From NCBI GenBank assembly GCA_003134075.1, contig PLAI01000150.1:1-42806 (forward strand): a stretch of DNA of 42,806 bases, read 5' to 3'. Each line of letters starts with the position of its first letter. Position 1 is the stretch's first letter. Below the pieces are notes generated by a model. That model saw only the letters and a list, made by a program, of their open reading frames with translations, had not been told where the DNA came from and did no database searches. This document shows positions 18,137 through 26,695 of this stretch, one piece after another. The position numbers were made by a program, and so were the translations under genes. Source of the stretch: Methylocystaceae bacterium (GTDB lineage Bacteria > Pseudomonadota > Alphaproteobacteria > Rhizobiales > Beijerinckiaceae).

Positions 18137-18781
18137 ATGACAGCGCCCGAAGTCCTGGCCTCCGAGGGGCTATTTTGGCTAGCTCCAAAACCGCTGATTC
18201 TCGCTTCGAAAAGCCGAGGACGGCGCCTCGTGCTGGAGCAGACGGGCATTCCCTTCGAGGCCTCTCCGGCGGAGATCGACGAGCGCGGGCTTGAACGAAC
18301 AATCATTGGTCAGGGAGGCGGCGCCGATGCGGTCGTCTGCGAACTCGCGCGCGCCAAGGCGCTTTTGATCTCCGCCGAAAGTCCGGACTCCTTTGTCCTC
18401 GGAGCGGATCAGGCCGCGAGCTGCGAGCAACGGCTGTTTGGCAAACCCGCCGATCTTGCCGAGGCCGCTCGGCAGCTCGCCTTTCTCGCCGGGCGAACGC
18501 ATCGACTGCATTGCGCGGCGGCGTTGGCGCACGGCGGCGCTATTGTCTTTGAAACCGTTTCCCACGCTGATATGCGGATGCGCCCGTTAAATAAGGCCTT
18601 TATCGACTTTTATCTTTCCATTGTCGGCGAAGCGGCCTTGACCAGCGCGGGAGCCTACCAGGTGGAGGGGCTCGGCGTTCATCTCTTCGCCGCCATTTCC
18701 GGAGATCACTGGACCATTCTCGGTCTGCCGATATTGCCGGTTCTCGAGGCCTTGCGACGTGAAGGGGCGCTTCTTGGCTAG
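18137..18781 (+). CDS. maf: Maf-family nucleotide pyrophosphatase
   Basis: 214 residues from the ATG at 18,137 (an in-frame GTG at 18,119 would add six). It has PLILASKSRGRRLVLEQTGIPFE, the Maf N-terminal S(R/K)R motif, the GADQAA(S) segment corresponding to the catalytic GADT/Q loop, and GAYQVEGLGVHLFAAISGDHWTILGLP at the C-terminus. Maf proteins hydrolyse non-canonical nucleoside triphosphates. It is the first gene right of oriC and leads maf-coaE-dnaQ. aroE, which often sits between maf and coaE in Rhizobiales, is absent. Confidence 0.9.
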   Translation: MTAPEVLASEGLFWLAPKPLILASKSRGRRLVLEQTGIPFEASPAEIDERGLERTIIGQGGGADAVVCELARAKALLISAESPDSFVLGADQAASCEQRLFGKPADLAEAARQLAFLAGRTHRLHCAAALAHGGAIVFETVSHADMRMRPLNKAFIDFYLSIVGEAALTSAGAYQVEGLGVHLFAAISGDHWTILGLPILPVLEALRREGALLG

Positions 18782-18805
18782 ATTAAAGCGACAAAGGCTA
18801 GAGAC

Positions 18806-19405
18806 ATGCTGCTGCTCGGGCTGACCGGCTCGATCGGCATGGGAAAGTCAACCACGGCGGATATGTTTCGCGCCGAGGGAGCCCCGGTCTATGACTCCGA
18901 CCGACTCGTGCATGACATCTATGATGGACCGGCGGCAATGGAGATCGAGCGCGCCTTTCCCGGCGCCACGGCCGGCGGCGCGGTCGACCGCAACCGGCTT
19001 GCGAGCCTTGTGCTCGGCGACGCGGAGGCGATGAAGCGACTGGAAGCCATCGTGCATCCGCTTGTCTGGGAGGGACGCCGGCGGTTTCTGGAGGAGCAGG
19101 CGCGACGGGGCGTAAAAGTCGCGGTGCTCGACATTCCCCTGCTGTTCGAGACCGGCGCGGACAAGGACGTCGACGCCATTGTCGTGGTCACCGCGCCCAA
19201 ATCGCTGCAACGCGCCCGCGTATTGGCGCGAGCGAACATGACGGAGGAAAAATTCGAATCCATCCTGGCGCGCCAGACGCCAGACGAAGAGAAGCGTAGG
19301 CGCGCCGATTTCATCGTTCACACCGACGCGGGACTAGAAGCCGCGCGCGGCGAGGTGCACGCCATATTGAAGACGTTGCAAGCAAGAGAGGCGCAAAAAA
19401 GCTGA
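18806..19405 (+). CDS. coaE: Dephospho-CoA kinase
   Basis: 199 residues, usual length. P-loop GLTGSIGMGKSTTADMF at the N-terminus, APVYDSDRLVHDIY, then LEAIVHPLVW and VLDIPLLFETGADKDVDAIVVV. It phosphorylates dephospho-CoA, the last step of CoA synthesis. Its stop overlaps the dnaQ start by one base (TGATG). CoA supply is also relevant to the carrier-protein cluster that begins just beyond dnaQ. Confidence 0.95.
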   Translation: MLLLGLTGSIGMGKSTTADMFRAEGAPVYDSDRLVHDIYDGPAAMEIERAFPGATAGGAVDRNRLASLVLGDAEAMKRLEAIVHPLVWEGRRRFLEEQARRGVKVAVLDIPLLFETGADKDVDAIVVVTAPKSLQRARVLARANMTEEKFESILARQTPDEEKRRRADFIVHTDAGLEAARGEVHAILKTLQAREAQKS

Positions 19406-20100
19406 TGCGGGAAATCGTGCTCGACACCGAGACCACGGGTCTCGATCCATCCAAGGGGCATCGCGTCGTCGAAATCGGCGCGGTCGAAATCAGCAATCTG
19501 ATCCCGACCGGCCGCACCTTCCACGTCTATATCGACCCGGAACGCGATATGCCCGAGGAAGCCTTTCGCGTGCATGGACTGTCGCGCGGGTTTCTCGCCG
19601 AACACAAAAAATTCGCGGAAATCGTTCATAGCTTTCGTGAATTCGTCGACGGCGCGCGGCTCATCATTCACAACGCCGAATTCGACGTGCGCTTTTTGAA
19701 CGCGGAACTCGCGCGTCTCGATTTCCAGCTGATTGAAATGGCCAATATCATCGACACGCTGGCCCTCGCCCGCCGTCGTCACCCCGGCGCTTCCAACACG
19801 CTCGACGCGCTGTGCCAGCGTTATGGAGTCGACACATCGCGGCGCGAAAAGCACGGAGCCTTGCTCGACTCTTATTTGCTGGCGGAAGTCTACGCGGAGT
19901 TGATGGGCGGGCGTCAGACGGCGATGTCGCTCAGCGTCGAGCGAAAGGTCGCCGCGCTATCCAACGCGCAGTTGCTACAGCAAAGGCCGGCGCCGCTCGC
20001 GGCTCGCCTGACAGCGCAAGAAGACGAAACGCATCGCGCGTTCGCCATCAGCCTCGGCAAGACGCCGATCTGGAAACGCTATTTCTCACAGGACGCCTAA
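19405..20100 (+). CDS. dnaQ: DNA polymerase III epsilon subunit (3'-5' exonuclease)
   Basis: 231 residues. ExoI motif IVLDTETTGLDPSKGHRVVEIGAVE with the Asp-Glu pair, ExoII HNAEFDVRFLNAEL, ExoIII HGALLDSYLLAEVY (His/Asp). A C-terminal extension beyond the nuclease domain would bind the polymerase alpha subunit. It provides replicative proofreading. Its TAA overlaps the convergent SDR stop by four bases, marking the exact edge between core origin genes and the accessory cluster. Confidence 0.94.
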   Translation: MREIVLDTETTGLDPSKGHRVVEIGAVEISNLIPTGRTFHVYIDPERDMPEEAFRVHGLSRGFLAEHKKFAEIVHSFREFVDGARLIIHNAEFDVRFLNAELARLDFQLIEMANIIDTLALARRRHPGASNTLDALCQRYGVDTSRREKHGALLDSYLLAEVYAELMGGRQTAMSLSVERKVAALSNAQLLQQRPAPLAARLTAQEDETHRAFAISLGKTPIWKRYFSQDA

Positions 20101-20822
20101 GCCGTCGCGCCCGCGTCGACCGTCAGCACGGTTCCCGTGATGTTGCGCGCATTGTCGGCCAACAAATAGCTCACGGCGTTGGCGACATCAGCCGGTTCGG
20201 CGAGGCGGCGCAGGGCGGCGCGCGCCATGATCCGGGCGCGGTCGTCGTCTTGGAGCGCGGCGGTCATCTCCGTCGCGATAAAGCCGGGCGCCACGGCGTT
20301 GACGGTGATCCCGAGCCGTCCGACTTCGCGCGCCAATGATTTGGTGAAGCCGATCAGCGCGGCCTTGCTCGCGCCATAGGCGCTGAGGCCGTTATAGCCC
20401 GTCGAGGCAATGATCGAGGAAATATTGACGACACGGCCGCCATCACCCGCCATCATTTGCCGAACCACATATTTCGTCAAAATAATCGGCGCCGTCACGT
20501 TGATGCGCAGCACCTCCTCGATTTGCGAATTATGCATATTCGCCAACAGGCCTTCCGTCCCGAGTCCCGCGTTGTTGACGAGGCCGTACGGCGCGCCATG
20601 CCGCTTTTTCAACGCCGCGACGAAGCCGGGCATGGCGTCGATCTCGCCAAGATCGAATGGCGCGAAGGCCAGGGCGCCCAGTGGCGCGGCGTCGATCTCG
20701 CCGCGCAAGGCGTCGCTTTCGCGCCGGGCGACCGCTATCACTCGAAAACCTTCCGCGACCAGACGTCGCGTGATCGCGAGGCCAAGGCCTCGGCTGGCGC
20801 CGGTGACGATGACGTTACGCAT
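20097..20822 (-). CDS. SDR-family oxidoreductase (FabG-like 3-ketoacyl reductase)
   Basis: 241 residues from the ATG at 20,822; the longer open frame upstream is shadow of the ligase gene. NAD(P)-binding TGASRGLGLAI, the NNAG motif in LVNNAGLGTEG, and a Ser...Tyr-x3-Lys active site (NISSIIAST...YGASK) are all present. The C-terminal APGFIATEMT and VLTVDAGATA are FabG-like. It is the last gene of a three-gene minus-strand operon (carrier protein, ligase, reductase) and overlaps the ligase by 8 nt. Inference: it reduces a carrier-bound 3-oxoacyl or related ketone. Confidence 0.88.
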   Translation of the reverse strand: MRNVIVTGASRGLGLAITRRLVAEGFRVIAVARRESDALRGEIDAAPLGALAFAPFDLGEIDAMPGFVAALKKRHGAPYGLVNNAGLGTEGLLANMHNSQIEEVLRINVTAPIILTKYVVRQMMAGDGGRVVNISSIIASTGYNGLSAYGASKAALIGFTKSLAREVGRLGITVNAVAPGFIATEMTAALQDDDRARIMARAALRRLAEPADVANAVSYLLADNARNITGTVLTVDAGATA

Positions 20823-22191
20823 GACGACGCGCCAATTTGCCACTCGCGAGAATGTCGATCGCGGGCACGAAGCGAATCGTGACCGGAACCATATGGCGCG
20901 GCAGGCGGGCGCGGCACAAATCGAGGATTTCCGTCTCCAGCGCGCCGGCTTCGCGCGGCGTGGCAACGTTTCTTGGCGCTACTTCGGCGATGATCAGGTC
21001 GCCCATGATCGGACTGCGCCGGGCGCTGACCCGCGACATGCGGACCTCGCTGTGCTCGTTGATGACCTGCTCGACTTCCTCGGGATGCACCTTCAACCCG
21101 CCGACATTGATGACGCCGGCGCGGCGGCCCTTGAAGAAGCAGCGGTCGCCTTTTTGCTCCACCACGTCGTCCGTGTCGACAAAACCCTCGTCGTCGAGCA
21201 GTTTCAGACCGCCCTGACCGATATAGGCGGTCGCGGTCCGTTTGGAGCGGACATGCAGCGAACCGTCGCGCAGGCGCAGCTCGACTTCGCCATTGGCGTC
21301 CAGCAACGCCGTCGGAAATCCCTCGCGCCCATCGGCGACCTCGAACCCGACGCCTGCCTCGGTCGAGGCGTAGGCGTGGGAAATGACGGCCCTGGGATAG
21401 ACGGCGCGCAAGGCGTCGAGAATGGCGCGATCGGCGATTTCGCCGGAGAGCCGGACATATTTCGGGTCGATGAGTTCAGCGTCGGGGCTCATCAGCAACT
21501 GGCGCCAATGCGACGGCGTGCCGGAAATATGGGTCACGTCGGCCTTGGCGCAGCGGATCATATAGTCCCCGAGAGATTCTCGCGCGTCGGACAATAGCAA
21601 TTGAGCGCCCGTGACGCAGGCGCGCAGGAAAATCTGTAGACCGCCATAACGGCGGATGTCGTAAAATGTGGCCCAAACCGGGATCGGCTCGCACGCGGGT
21701 CGGATGGCGCCGAGCAGTCCTTCGAGCCGATGCGCGACGAGCTTGGGCGCGCCCGTCGTGCCGGACGTGGGCAGCACCCATTGGCTGGCGAGACGTGTGA
21801 AGCAGTCCTCTTCATCGATCGGGACGGGATCGCCGCAAAGGTAGATCTCACGTTCAACGCCGAAATCCTTGTCCGCCGCGTCGCTGACGATGGCGTCGAC
21901 TTCGGCTTGCGAAATGACGCTGGCGAGCCGCCCCGGCGAAAAATCGGGCGGACAGATCACCAGCCGCGCCGCGAGGCCGTCGAGTTCGATCAACGCGCGC
22001 GCCGCGACGAACTGCGACCGGGCGCCGATCAGCACCGATTTTCCCGCCAGCTCGCGTCGTCGGCTGGCGAAGATCGTCGAGGCGCCAATATCGCGTCCGC
22101 GCAAGGCGGCGCCCGGTGCGAGCACGCGCAAACCCGGTCGGCTGGCGACGAGCACCCTCAGGCTGGGCGTCTCAGCGCGGGCTGTGTTCAT
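20815..22191 (-). CDS. AMP-dependent acyl ligase (stand-alone adenylation enzyme)
   Basis: 458 residues from the ATG at 22,191. It is an ANL-superfamily enzyme: P-loop VLPTSGTTGAPKLVAHR, ISGTPSHWR, the SHAYASTEAGVGFE motif, the hinge after FKGRRAGVINVGGLKVHPEEVE, and the C-terminal catalytic lysine in SGKLARRHA. The N-terminal part is shorter than in typical acyl-CoA synthetases. It overlaps the carrier-protein gene upstream by 20 nt, so its likely task is to load an acyl (or aryl) group on that carrier protein. The substrate is not readable. A TTG at 22,212 is a possible alternative start. Confidence 0.82.
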   Translation of the reverse strand: MNTARAETPSLRVLVASRPGLRVLAPGAALRGRDIGASTIFASRRRELAGKSVLIGARSQFVAARALIELDGLAARLVICPPDFSPGRLASVISQAEVDAIVSDAADKDFGVEREIYLCGDPVPIDEEDCFTRLASQWVLPTSGTTGAPKLVAHRLEGLLGAIRPACEPIPVWATFYDIRRYGGLQIFLRACVTGAQLLLSDARESLGDYMIRCAKADVTHISGTPSHWRQLLMSPDAELIDPKYVRLSGEIADRAILDALRAVYPRAVISHAYASTEAGVGFEVADGREGFPTALLDANGEVELRLRDGSLHVRSKRTATAYIGQGGLKLLDDEGFVDTDDVVEQKGDRCFFKGRRAGVINVGGLKVHPEEVEQVINEHSEVRMSRVSARRSPIMGDLIIAEVAPRNVATPREAGALETEILDLCRARLPRHMVPVTIRFVPAIDILASGKLARRHA

Positions 22192-22417
22192 AGAGTCCAA
22201 TGAGTTCTCCAAGGGTCTTCGGAAAATAGACTTCCTCGGATGCGGTGAGGGGGTCGGCCCCGAGTTCGTCCTCGAGCCGGGCGACGAGGATCGCGAAACA
22301 CAGCGAATCGAGCCCCGATTCGGCGAGGATCAGATCATCTCGCAGCGGAGCGATCTTCTTTTTCTGTTCGGCGGCGACATTTTCGATCTGGGAAAGTATC
22401 GTTAACCGTATCGACAC
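22172..22417 (-). CDS. Acyl carrier protein 1
   Basis: 81 residues, a single PP-binding four-helix domain. The phosphopantetheine site is LAESGLDSLCFAILVARLED, with Ser in the DSL motif. It starts at a GTG preceded by GAGG at about 9 nt. First gene of the carrier protein-ligase-SDR operon; divergent from the ThDP enzyme with 155 bp between the starts. It is different from the housekeeping AcpP (no DSLDTVELVM) and from carrier protein 2 at 28,213. Confidence 0.85.
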   Translation of the reverse strand: MSIRLTILSQIENVAAEQKKKIAPLRDDLILAESGLDSLCFAILVARLEDELGADPLTASEEVYFPKTLGELIGLYEHSPR

Positions 22418-22572
22418 CGCTTTGGCCTCGCTGTTGTCAGAGTCTCAATAGATTTCTCTTTTTATAGGCCTCATGCAAGTTGTTCGGCGGCTAATGGTGA
22501 ATGAAAAAGGTGGATCTTCACCGTCGAAGACGCCGCTAACGGCGCGCCAAGCTCAGAAAAAACGGGAAATCA

Positions 22573-24249
22573 ATGCAACAGCCGCCGTTCGAAATCAGCG
22601 CCGCGCGCGCGCTTGTCGATCAATTGCAGATCAACGGCGTCGAGCGGGCCTATTGCGTGCCGGGCGAAAGCTATTTGTCCGTGCTCGACGCCTGCTACGA
22701 GCGCGGTCTTCCCCTCACGGTCTGTCGCAACGAGGCCGGCGCCGCGATGATGGCCGACGCTTATGGCAAGGCCACCGGCAAGCCCGGGATTTGCTTCGTG
22801 ACGCGTGGGCCGGGAGCAGCCAACGCCTTCGCCGGCGTGCATATCGCCGCCCATGATTCGACGCCGATGATCCTCTTCATTGGCCAGGTCGAGCGCTTCG
22901 CGCGCGGTCGCGGGGCGTTTCAGGAGGTCGATTATCCCGCGATGTTCGGCGGCGAAGCCAAATGGGTCGCGGAAATCAACGATGCGTCGCGCGTAAATGA
23001 ATTTGTCTCGCGCGCCTTCGCCCTCGCCAGCGCGGGCCGCCCCGGTCCAGTCGTGCTGTCCTTGCCCAAGGACACGCTCGAGGAGCGCATTCGCGAGAGG
23101 CCCTATCCCGCCGCCGGCGTCGTGGAGACCGCGCCGTGCGAGAAAGATATGCGCGAATTGGAACGGCTGATCGCGGCGGCCTCGCGCCCCCTTCTCATTC
23201 TAGGAGGAACGCGCTGGGACGAGGAAGCGCGCGGCGCCCTGCATGAATTCGCCCAGCGTTTCGACATGCCTGTCGCGACGAGTTATCGACGTTTGCCGCT
23301 GTTCGACGCGCTCGACCCGCGCTACGCCGGCGATCTCGGCCTCAACGCCAATCCCGAGCTGATAAAGCTCGTGCAAGACAGCGATCTTCTGTTGCTCGTT
23401 GGCGGGCGGCTCGGGGAAATTCCGTCGCAATCCTATCGCCTGCTCGATATTCCCTCGCCGCGCATGACCTTCGTTCATGTCTATCCGCAGACGGAGGAGT
23501 TCGGCCGCGTCTACGCGCCCAATCTCGCCATTCACGCGTCGCCGCGCGTCTTCGCGCGGGCGCTGCGCGATTTGCGTCCGCCGGAGAACCTTCCCTGGCG
23601 TGAGAGAACGATTCTCGCGCACGAAAATTATCTGGGCTTTTCGTCACAAAGCGCGCCGTCCGCCGATGTCGATCTCGCACGGGTCATGCTGTGGTTGAAC
23701 GACAACCTTCCAGACGACGCGATCATCTGCAACGGCGCGGGCAATTACGCCTCCTGGATTCATCGCTATTACCGCTTTCGGCGCTTCGGGGCGCATATAG
23801 CGCCGACCTCCGCCAGCATGGGTTATGGCGTTCCGGCGGCGGTGGCGATGCAGCAGCTTTTTCCGGGCCGGCTCATCGTGTCGATCAACGGCGACGGCGA
23901 TTTCCTGATGAACGGGCAGGAGTTCGCGACGGCCGTGCAATATGAACTGCCTGTCGTGGTCATCGTCTGCGACAACGCTAGCTACGGCACGATCCGCATG
24001 CATCAGGAGCGGCATTTTCCGGGGCGGGTCATCGCGACCGATTTGCGTAACCCCGATTTCGCCGCCTATGCGCGGGCGTTCGGCGGTTTTGGCGTGACGG
24101 TGGAGAAGACGGCGGAGTTCGCGTGCGCTTTCGAAGCGGCGCGCGCGTCAAGCCTTCCGGCCATCGTGCATGTGAAGATGGATCCGGATCGAATCACGCC
24201 GACCGCTAGTCTCGCGGCCATTCGTAAGGCGGCCCTGGCGGCGGGATAG
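22573..24249 (+). CDS. Thiamine-diphosphate enzyme, acetolactate-synthase-like
   Basis: 558 residues. It has the ThDP-enzyme three-domain layout: N-terminal PYR domain (GVERAYCVPGESYLSVLDA, catalytic-Glu segment CRNEAGAAMMADAYGKATGKPG), a central TPP_enzyme_M domain, and a PP domain with the Mg-binding GDGDFLMNGQEFATAVQYELP...NASYGTIRMHQ. Closest to the acetolactate synthase large subunit/benzoylformate decarboxylase group, but there is no small subunit nearby and it lies in a carrier-protein cluster. Inference: decarboxylation and/or carboligation of a 2-oxo acid that feeds the pathway. It converges with the aminotransferase, 9 bp apart. Confidence 0.85.
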   Translation: MQQPPFEISAARALVDQLQINGVERAYCVPGESYLSVLDACYERGLPLTVCRNEAGAAMMADAYGKATGKPGICFVTRGPGAANAFAGVHIAAHDSTPMILFIGQVERFARGRGAFQEVDYPAMFGGEAKWVAEINDASRVNEFVSRAFALASAGRPGPVVLSLPKDTLEERIRERPYPAAGVVETAPCEKDMRELERLIAAASRPLLILGGTRWDEEARGALHEFAQRFDMPVATSYRRLPLFDALDPRYAGDLGLNANPELIKLVQDSDLLLLVGGRLGEIPSQSYRLLDIPSPRMTFVHVYPQTEEFGRVYAPNLAIHASPRVFARALRDLRPPENLPWRERTILAHENYLGFSSQSAPSADVDLARVMLWLNDNLPDDAIICNGAGNYASWIHRYYRFRRFGAHIAPTSASMGYGVPAAVAMQQLFPGRLIVSINGDGDFLMNGQEFATAVQYELPVVVIVCDNASYGTIRMHQERHFPGRVIATDLRNPDFAAYARAFGGFGVTVEKTAEFACAFEAARASSLPAIVHVKMDPDRITPTASLAAIRKAALAAG

Positions 24250-24258
24250 CGCGCGGCT

Positions 24259-25161
24259 TCAGGACGCCGCGCTCAATCGGGGCGCCGTTTGATGCGCGAA
24301 CTCCCAATAGAGCGCGCGGGCCTTTTCGTACATCCGCCCCGGCCGTAACTCGCGCTCGTCAATGCGCGTCATGGGCGCGACCTTCTGAAAATTGCCGGTC
24401 GAGAAAATCTCGTCCGCCGCCTGGAAATCGCGATAGGACAGAATCGTCTCGACCACCTCGACGCTGGCCCCGCGCAAAAGTCCGATGACGCGCTGGCGCG
24501 TCACGCCGTCGAGAAAAGTCCCATTTGGCGCTGGCGTGAAAACCACGCCGTCCTTGGCCATGAAGGCGTTGGAATTGGCGAATTCCGCGACATTGCCGAG
24601 CGCGTCGAGCAAGAGGCAATTGTCGAAGCCGCGCCGCGCCGCCTCGATCAACGCGCGCGCGCCATTGGCATAGAGGCAACTCGCTTTGGCGTCGACGGGC
24701 GCCGATTCGGCGGTGGGACGGCGAAAGGGCGACAGGGCCACCGCGCCGCCGCGCGGCGCTGGCATCGGCGCCTCGTAGATCGACAGGCACCAGTTGGTCG
24801 AAGTTGGATCGAAACGCACGCCGCCGCCTAAGCCCTGCTCCGGCCAATACATCGGCCTGATATAGAGCTGCGCGTCCTTCGGAAAGCGCCGCAAGCCCTC
24901 GGCGACGAGTTCCAGCCAGCGTTCGACCGGCACGACCGGATCGAGCAGCATATTCGCCGCCGAGCGGTTCACGCGCGCAAGGTGTTTGTCGAGATCGGGC
25001 GTTACGCCCTCGAAGGCGCGGGCGCCGTCGAAGACGACCGAGCCAAGCCAGGCGCCGTGGCTATGCACGCCGAGAATCGGCAGATTGCCATCGCGCCATA
25101 TCCCTTCGAAGTAAGTCCAGGTCTGGGTTGGCGCGCGGGAGACGGTTTCGATGTTGTTCAT
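24259..25161 (-). CDS. Class IV PLP aminotransferase, BCAT-like
   Basis: 300 residues. FEGIWRDGNLPILGVHSHGAWLGSVVFDGARAFEGV is the branched-chain aminotransferase opening; the PLP lysine is in DAKASCLYANGARAL, and the LLDALGNVAEFANSNAF and TPAPNGTFLDGVTRQRVI motifs bind the cofactor phosphate. It would interconvert a 2-oxo acid and an amino acid with glutamate. It is the last gene of a minus-strand run starting with the acyl-CoA dehydrogenase, and faces the ThDP enzyme. Inference: together these two make the amino acid used by the cluster. A D-amino-acid or lyase activity of the same fold cannot be excluded. Confidence 0.87.
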   Translation of the reverse strand: MNNIETVSRAPTQTWTYFEGIWRDGNLPILGVHSHGAWLGSVVFDGARAFEGVTPDLDKHLARVNRSAANMLLDPVVPVERWLELVAEGLRRFPKDAQLYIRPMYWPEQGLGGGVRFDPTSTNWCLSIYEAPMPAPRGGAVALSPFRRPTAESAPVDAKASCLYANGARALIEAARRGFDNCLLLDALGNVAEFANSNAFMAKDGVVFTPAPNGTFLDGVTRQRVIGLLRGASVEVVETILSYRDFQAADEIFSTGNFQKVAPMTRIDERELRPGRMYEKARALYWEFAHQTAPRLSAAS

Positions 25162-25218
25162 GTCGAACCTTGCGTGAGCCGCGGGATTGATTCGCCGGCC
25201 GACGAAAAATTTTAGAGG

Positions 25219-25686
25219 TCAGCTCGCTACATCGAACATTTCCATGCCGTCATCTCCGGACTTGCGCAATCCGACCTTTCGCAAAGCCGCCTTGGCGACT
25301 TTTTTCGCCAAGAGATAGCCGCGCGGCATGGGTTTGCGGCAGAAGGCGACCTTGCGCACATAGGACTCCACCCGCCATACCGCTCGCGAGCCCGCGGGGA
25401 AGAGGGCGGTGGCCCCGGCCTCGAGGCGGCGGGTTCCGCCGGCCGCGTCCTCGACGATTACCGATCCTTCGAGAATGTAAACGGTCTCGTCGATGCTGTA
25501 GCGCCATTCGAACAGACCCGCCGTGCAATCCCAGATCAGCGTGAAGGCGGATCCGTCCTCGCTACGTGACAGCAAAGCATTGCGCGCGACGGGCGCGCCT
25601 TCGATAATCCAGTCGGCGTTGATCGGCGCGGGTTTAAGCGCCGCGTGGTCGGCGATGTTGAATTCGATTCTCTTAATCGTTTCCAA
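25219..25686 (-). CDS. Cupin-domain protein (cupin_3/DUF861-like)
   Basis: 155 residues, one beta-barrel. FTLIWDCTAGLFEWRYSIDETVYILEGSVIVED followed by LEAGATALFPAGSRAVWRVES is the two-part cupin motif of the ureidoglycine-aminohydrolase-like group. A Lys-rich tail follows. It starts at a TTG with TAGGAAG 8 nt upstream; no nearer ATG fits. It may be an isomerase or hydrolase, or a binding protein, in the cluster; the substrate is unknown. It lies between the carrier-protein ligase and the aminotransferase with short gaps (31 and 57 bp). Confidence 0.78.
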   Translation of the reverse strand: METIKRIEFNIADHAALKPAPINADWIIEGAPVARNALLSRSEDGSAFTLIWDCTAGLFEWRYSIDETVYILEGSVIVEDAAGGTRRLEAGATALFPAGSRAVWRVESYVRKVAFCRKPMPRGYLLAKKVAKAALRKVGLRKSGDDGMEMFDVAS

Positions 25687-25717
25687 GGCTATCTTCCTAA
25701 TTGCGAGAGGTGGAGAC

Positions 25718-26648
25718 TCAAAGGACGCCTAGCTCCAGAGCGGCGCGCACGTCGGGGCTCCAGAGGTTCGGCTCGAGCCCGTGGTTCGCGAACAGCGCCA
25801 GCGCGAGTCGATCGACGCCGAAAGCGACGCATCCCGTGTGGAGGGGCTCGCCTTGCGCGCCGGCGAGGCCGAAAATCTCGCCAAAGTGTTCCTTGTGGTA
25901 GTTGAAGCTCATGCAAGCGGTGGGCTCGTCCGCCGAGCGCAGCGGGACGAGCAACTCGAATTTCAGCGCGTGCTCCAATTGATTCGCCGCCATCAACTGG
26001 CCGACTCGGCCAAAAAAGGGATCACTGGCGGTTTCGAGCCTATGGGGCAAACGCAACCCCGTCGCGATCGCCTGGGCGCGATCGATCCAGCTCGCGCGGA
26101 AAGCGAGAACCTGCTCGGGCGAACCGATCCGCACGAATTCACGCATGCGGAAAGACTGCAGACGATCGGGATCGCGCGAAGGCTCGTGCCGAAAGCAGTC
26201 CGCCGCGACGTCGAAAATATAGCCCTCTTCCGGCGCTGGTCCCCGCGCTGCGGCGATGGGATAGACCGGATAGCACGCCGCCGGGCTCAACGAGATCGGT
26301 CGAGCTCGTGGCGCCGGTCCAGTCATCGTCTGTCCCGGAACGCTCCGCGGCGTCGAGAATCTCCCGTTCGGTTCCATGCAGGGCGCAGACGCAGCCAAGC
26401 AATTGCGGAAAGCTCTTGAGATAGCCGGCGTCTTCGAGCTGACGCCGGCTCATGACCGGCGGAAAGCGGAACACCTCCGCCCCATCCGGACGTTCGTTCG
26501 AAATCGCGCGCTGCAGCCCCTCCACGACGCGCTCGTAGATGGCGGTGCGGGCATAGACGCCTGCGACGCCCATGGGTCGAAACAGATAGTCGAGCAAGCC
26601 GCTCGTATCGGCGCCGCCGTCGCGGATTGGATTGATCGCGATGTTCAT
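25718..26648 (-). pseudogene. Amino acid:[carrier protein] ligase, frameshifted
   Basis: Two overlapping minus-strand frames together give one complete protein. Frame 1 from the ATG at 26,648 reads MNIAINPIRD...EVFRFPPVMSRRQLEDAGYLKSFPQLLG...DDWTGATSSTDLV. Frame 2, to the stop at 25,718, continues SLSPAACYPVYPIAAARG...FRMREFVRIG...HTGCVAFGVDRLALALF. This is the seryl-tRNA-synthetase-like family known from Bradyrhizobium and Agrobacterium, which adenylates Gly or Ala and transfers it to the phosphopantetheine of a dedicated carrier protein, not to tRNA. The three zinc ligands expected (Cys in AACYP, Glu in MREF, Cys in TGCVAF) are kept. The break lies near 26,287-26,292 and fits two missing bases. 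As written it is inactive; a sequencing error is possible. Confidence 0.85.
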
Positions 26649-26695
26649 CGGGCCTCGCGGGTGAGGAGGAACGGAGCTTCGGTCATGCTTGCGCG

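Noticed and set aside
20410-21597. 395-codon plus-strand frame opposite the SDR and ligase
   Set aside because: Composition and lack of motifs mark it as an antisense shadow.
26280-26300. Programmed ribosomal frameshifting in the aa:CP ligase
   Set aside because: No slippery heptamer, no in-frame stop at the shift point and no stimulatory structure; mutation or sequencing error is simpler.
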